Origin: Cunninghamia lanceolata
Lineage: Eukaryota; Streptophyta; Pinopsida; Cupressales; Cupressaceae
Assembly: GCA_027924645.1 (NCBI GenBank)
Contig: BSBN01000213.1
Coordinates: 30,010,501 to 30,074,500, forward strand
Reading direction: 5' to 3'
DNA: 64,000 bases
The notes under the pieces are model-generated. The model did no database searches and was not told the origin of the DNA. It saw nothing but the letters and a program-made list of their open reading frames with translations. Shown here piece after piece: positions 45,189 through 56,187 of this stretch. Position numbers and translations under genes: made by a program. Every line of letters begins with the position of its first letter. Position 1 is the first letter of the stretch.

Positions 45189-46932
45189 ACAAGAAGTTGA
45201 AGAGAGCTCATCTAGCTCTAAATCTTTAGAAGAGGAGGAAGAAGTTCCTCCAACTTAACTTGTTTGAAGGGCTACAATGCATAGACAACCACCTGAAAAG
45301 TATTCACTTGATGATTGGAGATGTATTTTTTCTTTGAATACTAACATGGATGAACCCAGATGTGTAGAAGAGGCATTAGGTATGAATAATGTAGAGTCTT
45401 GTAAGATTGCTTTGGATGAAGAAATGATAGCTTTGAAAAAGAATGACACATGAGATCTAGTACCATTGCCTGAAGGATGAAAACCTGTTGGTTGCAAATG
45501 GGTGTTCAAGAAAAAGATTGGTTTAGATGGAGGTATTAAGAAGTACAAAGCATGGTTGGTTGAAAAGGGAACTTACTCTCAGGTTGAGGATGTTGATTAT
45601 CGGTGAGATATTTTCTCTTATTGCAAAAATGACATCCATTAGATTCTTGCTTTCTATTGCTACAACTTATGATCTAGAGATTGAGAAAATGGATGTGAAA
45701 ATGACTTTCCTTCATGGTGATTTGGAGGAGGATATTTATATGACACAACCAAAGCACTACATGATGAAAGATAAAAGTAATTTGGTTTGTAAATTGAATA
45801 AATCTTTATATGGTCTCAAACAGAGTCCTAGGATGTGGTACTAGAAATTTGATACATATGTGTTGAGTTTGGGATTTGAGCATTATAAATCATATCATTG
45901 TGTTTATTATAAATTTTATGGTGATCATTTCCTATTTATCACATTATATGTTGATATGTTATTTATTTATAAAGAGAAAGGAATGATTTCATAACTAAAA
46001 TCTCCACTTGTAGCTAAATTTGAAATGAAAGATCTTGGTGCATCTAAACACATTCTTGGGATGGAAATCATAAGAGATAAAGTCAACAAAAAACTATGGC
46101 TTGGCTAGAGTAAGTATGTCAATTCAATTTTACAGAGGTTTAACATGTAGGATTGTAGACCATTGCGTGTTCCTCTTACAGTTGGAATGAAGTTATCTGC
46201 TTCAAAATGTCCAACATTTCCATCAGAGATGAAAGACATGAGTAGAGTACCTTACTAGAGTGCAGTCAAAAGTTTGATGTATGCTATAGTTTGTACTAGA
46301 CCAGACATTGCCCAAGCAGTGGGAGTTCTTTTCAGATATGTCTAATCCTGGTAGAGTTCATTGGGATGCAGTGAAAAGAGTCTTCAGATATTTGTAGGGT
46401 ACCTCAAAGTATTACTTGTATTATCATGGTAATTTGATAGGAGACCAGCATTCCATTGATATTCATGGTTATGTGGATTCAGACAAGACAGGTGATGCGA
46501 ATAGTAGAAGATCCACCAGTGCTTATGTGTATACTTTATTTGGTGGTGCAATTAGTTAGATGAGTAAGCGACGAGCTATTATTTCTTTGTCCACTACTGA
46601 GGATGAGTATATGGTAGCTACTCACACTTGTAAAGAAGCCATTTAGCTTAAGAGATTATGTTCAGTTATTGGAATAAAACAAAGTGGAGTGACAATTTAT
46701 TGTGACAATTAGAGTGTGATCTTCTTAGCTAAGATCTCAAAATTTCGTGCCAAGACCAAGAACATTGATGTACAATATCATTTTGTCAGAGATATAGTCA
46801 AGGATGGTAGGGTGAAGCTGGTTAAGGTAGATAATTTAATGAATGTTTTAGATTCATTAATTAAGCTTGTGAGCACATAGAAATTTAGATGGTGTTTGAA
46901 GTCTATGGGCCTCTCAACCCCTAGAAATTAAA
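45189..46932 (+). pseudogene. Copia reverse transcriptase and RNase H
   Basis: An acidic linker (SSSSKSLEEEEEVPP) leads to CKWVFKKKIGLDGGIKKYKA, MTSIRFLLSIATTYDLEIEK and MDVKMTFLHGDLEEDIYM. LVCKLNKSLYGLKQSPRMWY and the active site near 45950 follow. The site reads LYVDMLF; the second Asp of the YVDD box is missing. KDLGASKHILGMEI, CTRPDIAQAVGVL, then RNase H blocks STTEDEYMVATHTCKEA and SKFRAKTKNIDVQYHFVRDI follow up to about 46930. Stops are mostly TAG in Gln or Trp positions. Frameshifts lie near 45600 and 46345. Confidence 0.92.
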
Positions 46933-46974
46933 TCATGGTGTTGATACTCCCTTTTCCCTTGCAAGGTGTTTGAC

Positions 46975-46985
46975 AAGTGGGAGAA
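46975..46985 (+). promoter_or_regulatory. Copia polypurine tract
   Basis: AAGTGGGAGAA lies directly before the 3' LTR start TGTTAAAA. Confidence 0.85.
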
Positions 46986-47771
46986 TGTTAAAAAATGTGT
47001 CTCAACCTTGCAATTACAAAAAAGTGCAATTTTTCAGTTATAAAAACATAAAAACTCAATTTTTGGGATATAGGGTTGGTTTTTGGCCAAAATAAAATTT
47101 TTGGGTGGTCCGCACACCACCATCAATGGTGTCTGGTGTATAGATCTCTTCAAACTCTTCAATTTAAAAAACAAAACAATCCCAGTCAGACCACTGGATC
47201 AAAAGTTATGGCCTCTGAAAGTTGGACCTCCCGTATTGGAAAAGGTAAAAAACATGTTGGACACAAAAAATAGTTGTAAGGGGGAGTTACACATGTTGAT
47301 GCATGTTTTGACACATCATAAGGCATCTTTGATTGAAGATAATGAAATCCTAAGAATTTGGGTACCACTTTTGGGTGTTCTTAGCTCATGGTTTTGTAAT
47401 TACCATTTGACAATTTCATGTATTGTATCTCTTATATATTAGGTGCTTTAGATGGAGGTTGTGTGTGTGAATCTTATAGATGTTGAGTTGCCTCTGGATC
47501 TCTGGTTGGTGATACTCTTGTGAAATCTTGCTCTGCAAGTATATTATAATCTTGTTGAGATTTCTAAATAATATATTGAGCTACTTTTGGAGTGTGGGGT
47601 TTTTCTCCCAAAAAGGTTTTCCCCACATAAATCACTGTGTTGTGGTATGCTTTCTATTTATGTTTATTTCTATATAATGTATGTAACTATTGTAAATATC
47701 TAAAAAGTTTTGCATAACCCTCCTCTCAAGGTTAGTGTAGGAAGTTGTTCTGCTACCTTAGCTTCCTTATA
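46986..47771 (+). repeat. 3' LTR of the Copia (786 bp)
   Basis: It starts TGTTAAAAAATG and ends CTTCCTTATA, followed by AGATA and the rest of the outer element's left LTR. Confidence 0.95.
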
Positions 47772-47828
47772 AGATACACCACCAAGAGATGTAAATGTAC
47801 AACCAATATGGGATAAAGGAGATGTACA
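47772..47828 (-). repeat. Left LTR of the outer element, second part
   Basis: It continues the LTR after the Copia: CACCACCAAGAGATGTAAAT matches 49294-49313, ending GGAGATGTACA. Confidence 0.85.
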
Positions 47829-49117
47829 CACATGTGTGTAGTACAACACTAAACAAGGAAAGTATAAGTCACATGATGCAAATATAACCTACCTAAGTAG
47901 ATACCTATGTAAGCACATTTATCCTACCGTAGGTACAAATTGCAATAAATCAATTAACTAAATGCAAGAAAATAAATATGCACCAACACCCTCCATAAGC
48001 ATAGCTTAGGTGGGTAAGAAAGAAAAATAGATGGATCCCAACAAATGTGTAGCCATATTAGGTACCCATATACAAAATGATGCTCCTCAGAAGATGAGAA
48101 GGAAAAAACCCATAGGACAAAACTCCCCCCAAAATGTAGTCTTCTATGCCAATGGTAGATGATCAACACTAAATGTTGAAGAGAACCCATGATCGACAAA
48201 CAACATTTCTCCCCTTAGGAAGAAACAAACAGAAAGGTGTATTCAGGATATCTTCCCATTCTTGAAAGAAATATGAGGGAAGAAAACTTAGAATGTATAA
48301 TGTCTATAGAAGCTACTCAAATGTTGCCATGTTAGTGCTGAGAGGTTCCACAATCAAATCAAGAGTCCCAAGCCTAACTGAAGAAAGTTTTAATCCAAAA
48401 CCTAATGGAAATGGATGTAGAACATGGCACCCTTACAAGGTCTATAATACTTGTAGTTGTATGTATGACTATGACAAAACCTTGCTAAAAAACCTTGAAA
48501 AATATACACAATTTAATGAAAATCTTTAAAAAATTATAGATTACTTCATATACTACTCATGTCTACACACTCTAGATTCAAATTTGTTGATGCCTACCAG
48601 ATTCTACTTGTGTAGAATATTTTTCGGTATTGTATGATTTGAACAATGGGAAGGGGAAATTTTCCTTGATGGCTCAAGACAAATATGCCTAATTTCAAGA
48701 TGAATTAACAATTGATCTATATGATTTTGGTCCTTCCATATGCAATGGAAATGTTGATTTTTACCTAAAATGCTCTAAATGTGAGTGATTTGCATATGCT
48801 CAACAAAAAACCCTTCCTTCAAACCCTTGTAGACCTAGCTTCCTATGTCTGATTTGGATGAAACAAAAGGAAAAAATAACTTTCTTTGATGCTCTAGACT
48901 TAATGGTATTCTCAAATTTACTCTATCAAGCTCCAAAATACACCTATAGTACAAATACACAAAGAGGAACCCCTCAAAATCTAGTATTTCTATAAAGTTT
49001 TTTTAATTCTCTAGGTCATTATTCGATGTGCAAGAGAAGAGCATACTAAAAGTTTCAAGAAAATACAAGATCTACAACTTAGATCTCTAAAAAGGCCAAC
49101 AAGAAACAATCCCACAA
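47829..49117 (-). other. Interior of the outer retroelement, no coding
   Basis: About 1.3 kb without recognisable gag or pol on either strand. Frames of 78-81 codons (47954-48199, 48293-48529) lack domains. This suits a non-autonomous element. Confidence 0.5.
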
Positions 49118-49129
49118 GCTTTGATACCA
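49118..49129 (-). promoter_or_regulatory. Primer-binding site of the outer element
   Basis: The minus strand reads TGGTATCAAAGC directly after the LTR end TTACA. It matches the initiator-Met PBS with one change. Confidence 0.8.
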
Positions 49130-49339
49130 TGTAAGGTTCGACTATGGAGATACCCACCCAAGATCAAGGAGCTTCAATGAAAGCACAAAAGAGACCCAAA
49201 ATGAGTGAATAATTCTATTCTACCAAAGGATTAAAATAGATAAATGAGATTATATACAAGAGTACATGAGGTGGGTATATATCAAATACACCACCAAGAG
49301 ATGTGAATGTACAACTAATGTGGGATAAAGGAGATGTAC
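49130..49339 (-). repeat. Right LTR of the outer element (210 bp)
   Basis: This uninterrupted copy serves as the empty-site reference for the Copia inserted in the left LTR: GTATATATCAAATACACCAC here against the split sequence at 38132/47772. Confidence 0.85.
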
Positions 49340-49875
49340 TACTTACAATATTAGGACTTATACCACCAATTCAACATAGGGTTTTTAGGGTTTTGTGAAT
49401 TGGAATCATAAAATACTTTGAATTTAGGTAAACTTCAAACCCTAAGCTCTGTAATACAAACAAAATTGACTATAACCCATCAACAACTATGACAAGATTT
49501 GATCCAAGAAGAATGAGAACATTATGCTTTCAACCGTTGACACATAAAGAAAGAATATGCAATAAACACTTAGGGTCTAGGCATGAAGGAAGAATGAAGA
49601 CAAACCCTAACATGATTAACAACCACATGGCATACTGAACAACATAATGGCATTCTAAACATCATCAAGCATATTAACATTGAAATATTAACATCAAACA
49701 CCATACCCCAACTTTGCATGACAACAATCCAAACACCATACCACTTGTATGACAACAATCACAAGTGTTGCCCACTGAACATTCCAAGCATTAATGATTC
49801 ATGAGAAGGTTCTCCTAATGAACAAGATATGTTGACATCAATGCCAACACACACAATATGCCAATCATGTCAACA
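49340..49875 (-). repeat. Truncated 3' LTR
   Basis: It matches 55494-56187, starting TACTTACAATATTAG and ending CCAATCATGTCAACA. The remaining 1.4 kb of the LTR is absent. The 5' LTR has about 150 bp extra from small duplications near 55795-56000. Confidence 0.9.
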
Positions 49876-49892
49876 ATCTCCCCCTTTGGCAT
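49876..49892 (-). promoter_or_regulatory. Polypurine tract
   Basis: The minus strand reads CCAAAGGGGGAGAT directly before the LTR start TGTTGAC. Confidence 0.85.
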
Positions 49893-49989
49893 TGATGACA
49901 ACACCTCCACTTCATTCTCCCCCTTTGACATCAATGGCAAGGAGTTATGTACTCCCCCTACAAAAATACCACTCCTATCAAGGCAAGTT

Positions 49990-51640
49990 AGAACAGCCAC
50001 ACACTGTCATAACCCTGCACAACAGTTAAACACTATAAAAATAGTTTACACACTGTCAGTCTCACATTGTCATAACTTCACTGTCTCTATTGTCTCAAAC
50101 ATAGACTGTATTGACTGTCCACCAAATATTAGACTGAATTGACTAATTGTCCTTGAACTTCACTGACCCATGATTGTCCTGTCCTTGAACTTTACTGTCC
50201 TATGACTGTCATAAACACACTGACCAAACACTATCATAAAACTATGAAACATATCATGCACCATAAATCTCAATACTGTCAAAAACATGCTGCACACAAG
50301 GAAACTTACACCTACTCCCCCTGTCAAGATAGATATGACTTCATGAAGAGACTGAGAGAACTGTACTGCATCAAAAAAATTGCATAGCACTGAATTAGAC
50401 ATGAAATACTTGAGTTTATTGTCCTTGCACTATCATCATGAAATCCTCTGTCCTAGCATAAACACTATAAGCAGCCTCTATCCTTTGCTCTATAACAACT
50501 GCTCATGCAAAACACTGGTCAAAGTCAGTCACACTGTCTTGCTTCAACTTCAAAGATAGGCACAAAACCACTATTCAAAGACACAACTGTATCATCATGA
50601 AAAAAACTTCAAGACAGTCCTAAATCATGAAAATCACTGTATCAATTGTCTTATCACAAGCATCTACACAAAACAACTTAATAACATATTGTCTTGAAGG
50701 ATTATGATTGATCAAGTATGCAAACTGTGACCAAGATGCTTTGTCACTGTCACTAAAAACATTATAAAAGCATTGTCAACCTTACACTATCCACTATGTA
50801 GAGAATCTCTATCTAAAAGTTCTGCAACATAATACACTGCTAAGGTTGTCATATGTACACCTCACAACACCTAATACTGCAACTCTCAATCACTTTGACA
50901 CTATCAAACAACAAGAATCTTATAAGTCCAAGAGCATGAAGTATGAAACCTGTTTAAGAACGACCCTGTCAAAAACAAAGTGTTATAAACAACATTCACA
51001 CAGACATAACTCTGCAAAACATGAAGCCAATCAAACCTGATGAAGCCATCAACATCCTGATACATCCTGATCCTTTCATTGTCAAGAATATGATTGATCT
51101 CACTTGCTGTACTGTTATTGACAAGAAAATCACTTACTGTGATTGCACATGCTGTCCTGTTCTGCATATTACAACAAAGATCAATTTAACAACTGTCCCA
51201 ATAAACACTGTCAGAACAGTCACCCACTGTTTTATTGTATCATACATATCACTTTGTCTTGCATAGACTGTACTGTCTCAACAAGAAACTAGATCACATC
51301 TCAGTACTGTAACCCTGCCAAACAAACATCTCTGGGCATTGTCTACTGTCAGACTGTTCCCAAAAAGACAACATACATCAACACTACAACAAATTGTCCC
51401 AACATCTATCCATGAAAATCACTGTCACACTTGTCTCATCTTCTTCATTTGCATACATGTTTACTAGGCACTTGCAACTACAACATATGACAACAAAGTT
51501 TGATACATGCACTACAACAACATTAAGATATAGGAACACAACAGGATCATTGTCCTACGAGTGCAATGTCCTGTCAGAGATCACTTTACCACCATAACAA
51601 CCACTGTCACTATACTCAATGTCTCTCACTGCACCTTTCC
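49990..51640. repeat. TGTC-rich degenerate region
   Basis: CTGTC occurs about 23 times and TTGTC about 17 times by hand count, often in ACTGTC or CACTGTCA contexts. Spacing is irregular and there is no fixed unit. On the minus strand, the element's coding direction, this reads GACAGT/GACAAT. No coding frame is seen. It lies where pol would be. Confidence 0.7.
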
Positions 51641-51783
51641 TTGGTCTGATCATATCAAGAACTGAGCATATCAAAAGGATTGATCATTACAAACATCCAA
51701 AAAATGATCTAGTCTGATCATGGCAACAAACACTATTTGCAAAAATGAACAAACCACCAATTGTTCTTGTGTTCAATGAAAGC

Positions 51784-52040
51784 ATGAAATCATGTGGAGA
51801 CCAAGATTGAGATCATTTCTCATAAGAATTTGCAATATAACTCAAATTCTGACAGAGACTGACAGAGATTAATACAACCATTGATACTGCTTACTAGTGT
51901 ATCTAATCTCTACTAGGTATGAAATCATGTGGAGACCAAGATTGAGATCATTACTCATAAGAATTTGCAATATAACTCAAATTCTGACAGAGGTTAATAC
52001 AACCATTGATACTGCTTACTAGTGTATCTGATCTCTACTA
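51784..52040. repeat. About 130-bp tandem duplication
   Basis: Copies start at 51784 and 51919 (ATGAAATCATGTGGAGACCA) and both end near ACTGCTTACTAGTGTATCT. The second lacks a 14-bp stretch around the GACAGAGACTGACAGAG block. Confidence 0.9.
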
Positions 52041-52196
52041 AGTTGATTATGTAATGATTCTTCTAACTCCTTGGGGCAAAAAGATAAGACAATAATCATC
52101 TACCCGCCTTCAAGCTGCTTCTCATGCAATTGGTGGTGCCTCTTGTGCAATATGCACAAGATTAGGGTTTTCTTTTCCCAGGTTTTGTTTTCTTCT

Positions 52197-54037
52197 TCAA
52201 ATCCTTATAGACTCTTCCTTTTTCTTGTTCAAGACATCTTCTCTTTTATTTCTAGATGATGTCTTCAATTTACTCCTACAATGTTGTGCCTTATGCCCAA
52301 TGTTATGACACTTAAAGCAAGTAATATTATTACCAACTAGAGGAGCAAAGAAATCATGTCTTCTTGAAAACCTAGAACCCCCATTTCTTGCTTGAATACT
52401 ACAAAACCTTGCAGTATGACCTAGATGATTGCATTTGTAGCATAGGTCTTTGCTTGATAACTTATAAGAATCCCTATTCCATCCATCTTTCCTTACATGC
52501 ATCCAACAATCAATTGCTTTATGACCAAAATTATGATTGAAATGAAAATAACCAAGAAAGTGTGAATAGTTGTACCTTATTGCTTGACAATGTCTAGTAG
52601 GTGGAGATCTTGAGGACCTGTTTGTCCTTCTCCCTTCATAGATCAATTTTCTTTCTAGGTGCATTTCTGACTTTAGAAGTCTGCCCCACTTCATAGCCTA
52701 ATCCTGTAGTATCATTATGACACTTTTGTTTTCCCAACATCTCATACAATTTGTGGGTGTTGTCCTCAAACTTATGATTTTTATCTAACTGCTTTCTCAA
52801 GGACACAACTTTTGCGTCTAACTTCTGACAGTCCTCTTCTTTTGTTTGCAAGTCCAATCTTGTGACTTCTTCAATTCTTTTAGACTCTTCCAACTGTAGT
52901 TTCAGATTTGCAATGTGTTTATCAGATTCTTTAAGTTTAACCTTAAGTTTTTCATTTCTTTTCCTTTCATGTTTTAGGTCATCAAGTGCAAAGATCAGCT
53001 CTCCCTCAAAATCAACTTCTTCTACCTAAGAATCATCATCTTCTACCACATTAGGTTTTTCTTCTTCAACTTTTTCAAATGCCATAAAAACACATTCATT
53101 TTGATCACTAGCATAAGAAATATCATCAAAACTGCTATCCTCATCTACATACAAAATTTTCTTCCTTGTGTTAAAAGATCTTCTTCCCTTTTTAATGGTG
53201 TCCTAATTCTTAGAGTTATCTTCCTTAGTTTTAACACTTAGAGGACATTTTGAAGCAAAATGACCAACTTTACCACAACTAAAGCATTTAAAAGGCAATT
53301 TACCATTGTACTTTCTTGAACCTCTTCTCAACCTTCTCAAAAAGTTGGATTCTTTTTCATCTAAGTACTCAAAATCTGAATCTGCCTTCTTATCCTTTTT
53401 GATAGATTTGAAGGCTACCTCCTTGCTTGAAGATTCATCATTTCCAATCCTCATTTCATAAGCTGTGAGGGTACCATGTAGTTCATCTAAGGAGAGTTTG
53501 TTTATATCTCTGGCTTCTTCTATTGTAGATACTTTGGAGTCATACTTTGAAGACAATGATCTTAACACCTTTTTAACTACCACTGGATCTTTTACTTCCT
53601 CTCCTAGACCACTAATAGCATTAACTGTTTCTTGAAATCTTAGGAGATAATCTGCAATCTTTTCATCCTTAGTCATTTTCAGACCTTCAAACTTTGCCCT
53701 AAAGGTTTGCAACTTAGCTTCTTTGATCTTAACATCACCTTGGTAAATGCTGACCAACTTGTCCCACACTTCCTTAGTTGATTTACAATGCATTACCTTG
53801 ACTAAAATCTCATTTGTCAACCAACAACAGATGGTATTCTTGGCTTTTGCATTACATTCATGCTCTCTTTTCTCATCAGCAAAGGAGGGTGGTTAAGATG
53901 CTTTATATCCATTCTCAACTGCTGCCCACATCATAACCTAAGGACTGCAAATAAGACTTCATCCTGAAACTCCAAAAAGCAAAACTAGAACCATCAAATA
54001 GGGGTGCTTTGAGAGTAGAACCTTCTTGACAAGCCAT
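52197..54037 (-). pseudogene. SIRE-like gag with UBN2 domain and several zinc knuckles
   Basis: The ATG at 54037 gives MACQEGSTLKAPLFDGSSFA and SFRMKSYLQSLGYDVW. A single-base shift follows, then the UBN2 core (LVSIYQGDVKIKEAKLQTFR, MTKDEKIADYLLRFQETVNA) and the knuckle CFSCGKVGHFASKC near 53265. After two TAG stops come an acidic region, a coiled coil (about 52990-52740), and three more knuckle-like motifs. These are FHFNHNFGHKAIDC (first Cys lost), CYKCNHLGHTARFC and CFKCHNIGHKAQHC. A final shift lies near 52690. Gag forms the RNA-packaging particle. It is long (about 610 codons), as in SIRE-type elements, and is the only domain this element retains. Confidence 0.88.
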
Positions 54038-54094
54038 AAGTGTAACCTACTACTAGGACCAACCTAGGTTAATTAAACCTCTACTAGGCACCTA

Positions 54095-54106
54095 GCTTTG
54101 ATACCA
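54095..54106 (-). promoter_or_regulatory. Primer-binding site
   Basis: The minus strand reads TGGTATCAAAGC, downstream of the 5' LTR and 57 bp before the gag start codon. Confidence 0.85.
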
Positions 54107-56187
54107 ATTAAAAAGAGCATGGTTACATTGAGAGGGGGGCTGAATCAGTGTTATCCAATCAAAAACTTTGTTCAATAACTTTAATGGACACATCAAATTA
54201 AATCAGAGAATGCAAACAATAAGCCAATCATGCACATATGACACAAGATTTACATGGAAACCCTATGAGGGAAAAAACCACTGAGAGTTGCTTGAGTCTA
54301 CTGCTCAAATCCAACCTTACAAGAAAGTAAAGTACAACTATTTTAGAAGCCACAACTCCAAGGTACAATAGACACCTATGCACTGTTTACAAGACTTCAA
54401 TCTCTCAGGTACAATACACACCTGATTAGAACATATCACCTAAAGACACCAACCTCAAACACTTGAAAGACCAAAACTCCTTAATAAAGTGACAAGAATT
54501 TGTGCAAGTAATGATTCCAAAACAATCTGATTTGCACCAATACAAGTATATAAAATCTCTTTGCAAGGTGATGAAAAAAATAATGTATCAACAATTTATT
54601 CTACCTAAACTACCACACATCTGATCACAAACAAAAATACCAATCTCCTTAAACTGTGACAAACTAATATGCAAAAATATCACTCTAAAAACAATCTAGT
54701 CCCTCTCTCCAAAGATAAAGTTCAGAGTATCAATTCCATTCTCACTTCTCATCAAATAAATACACCACTTTAATATCTTGTCATTCAGTATTGCATAATC
54801 TCTCTGCTGACAGAAGTCTCTATTTTCTTTCTATTTGTAGACTTCTTATTTATGTTTTGATAGCAGGATCTCAATTACACCACATATCAGATCATCAATA
54901 CACCCATCAGCTTCCAAAAAAAAACCTTTAACACACCATGGAGAAAATTTATCAACACATTGCCACCATCGAATCCACAAAATAGTTATTAAATTGTTGT
55001 AAAACTGCACATAACTATGTTTGCGTCCATTTAGCCATCAAAATATGCCCTTATCAAAGATCCGTTAGGGTTTAAACTGAAATCAAACATCGGCCATTCA
55101 TCTAGACTTTCGCGGGTTTCAAAGATCAAATGCTCGCCTTTGATAAAATTTTGTCGGCCATTTTAGAACTCTTGACCGGTGTGGACTGAGCTCCCTAGGA
55201 GAGGGGGTTGGTCACCTGACGAATAGAATCCCTTCGAGTTGTGACTTAAGTCACCTCTGATCTTCTATCCCTAGTCACCACATAATTAAAATAAAAATGA
55301 CTTCTTTTAGTGATGGGCGAGGAACCTTAGGTATAGGCTTTAAAACATGCAAAAGCACTTAGGGTTTTTAGGTTTAATAGGACATTATGACATTCAAAAC
55401 CCTAGATAATGAGGAGATCATTATATGGTAAGATTACAGGTATAATTACAATGCTTTCAGAGACAGTATACAAACAGAGAATCACACAAGTAATACTTAC
55501 AATATTAGAACTTATACCACCAATTCAACATAGGGTTTTTAGGGTTTTATGAACTGGAATCATAAAATACTTTGAATTTAGGTAAACTTCAAACCCTGAG
55601 CTCTGTAATACAAACAAAATTGACTGTAACCCATCAACAACTATGACAAGATATGATCCAAGAAGAATGAGAACATTATGCTTTCAACCCTTGACACATA
55701 AAGAAAGAATATGCAATAAACACCTAGGGTCTAGGCATGAAGGAAGAATGAAGACAAACCTTGACATGATTAACAACCACATGGCAAACCCTAACATTTT
55801 TCTAACATGATTAACAACCACATGGTATACTGAACAACATAATGGCATTCTGAACATCATCACCATCATCAAGCATAGAAAGAGAGAGTATGTATCAATA
55901 AGTCACCAAGGACTTTACACACATAGTGAGATCTCCTGACAAACATCCAACTTTGCATAAAGCATCAACACCTCTGCCACTGTGATATTAACATGCATCA
56001 AGCATCAACGCCTCTACCACTGTGAAATATTAACATCAAACACCATACCCCAACTTTGCATGACAACAATTCACAAGTGTTATCCACTGAACATTCTGAG
56101 CATTAATGATTCATGAGAAGGTTCTCCTAATGAACAAGATATGTTTACATCAATGCCAACACACACAATATGCCAATCATGCCAACA
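54107..56187 (-). repeat. 5' LTR of the SIRE-like element (about 2.08 kb)
   Basis: On the minus strand it starts TGTTGGCATGATTGG. The inner edge is within a few bases of 54107-54120, next to the PBS. The target duplication cannot be tested because the other LTR is truncated; the outer flank is ATACC. Confidence 0.85.

Larger units (their letters stand above)
38133..47771 (+). mobile_element. Tork-like Ty1/Copia retrotransposon, degenerate
   Basis: LTRs 38133-38904 and 46986-47771 (TGTTA start) enclose, in Copia order, PBS, gag, protease, integrase, RT and RNase H, then a purine tract. The flanking 5-mers are GGATA and AGATA, a target duplication with one change. The uninterrupted target sequence is seen in the other LTR of the outer element (about 49290). 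Two later elements are inserted in it (39904-42682 and 44109-45184). Frameshifts and at least a dozen stops make it inactive. Domain wording is closest to Tnt1/Tork-type Copias. Confidence 0.95.
37974..49339 (-). mobile_element. Outer small-LTR retroelement, split by a Copia insertion
   Basis: LTRs of about 210 bp: the left copy is 37974-38132 continued at 47772-47828, and the right copy is 49130-49339. On the minus strand they begin TGTACATCTCC and end TTACA. Directly after that end comes TGGTATCAAAGC, an initiator-Met-type PBS. The interior (47829-49117) has no recognisable coding. The orientation follows from the PBS. No matching target duplication was found (left flank TCTCA), and the right edge abuts another element's truncated LTR. 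Confidence 0.75.
49340..56187 (-). mobile_element. SIRE-like Copia derivative, gag only, truncated 3' LTR
   Basis: On the minus strand the order is 5' LTR (56187-54107), PBS TGGTATCAAAGC, long gag (54037-52197), a TGTC-rich non-coding filler, purine tract, and a 3' LTR broken off at 49340. Both LTRs start TGTTG on the minus strand. No protease, integrase or RT is recognisable, so it is a non-autonomous derivative or a large deletion. The multi-knuckle gag and long LTRs suggest the SIRE/Maximus lineage. The breakpoint at 49340 abuts the outer small-LTR element, and the missing LTR part was not found on its far side. Confidence 0.85.

Noticed and set aside
49829..51597. Plus-strand frames rich in Thr, His and Cys, considered as a repetitive secreted protein
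   Set aside because: They come from the TGTC-rich filler of a minus-strand element, shift frame freely, and share no consistent unit.
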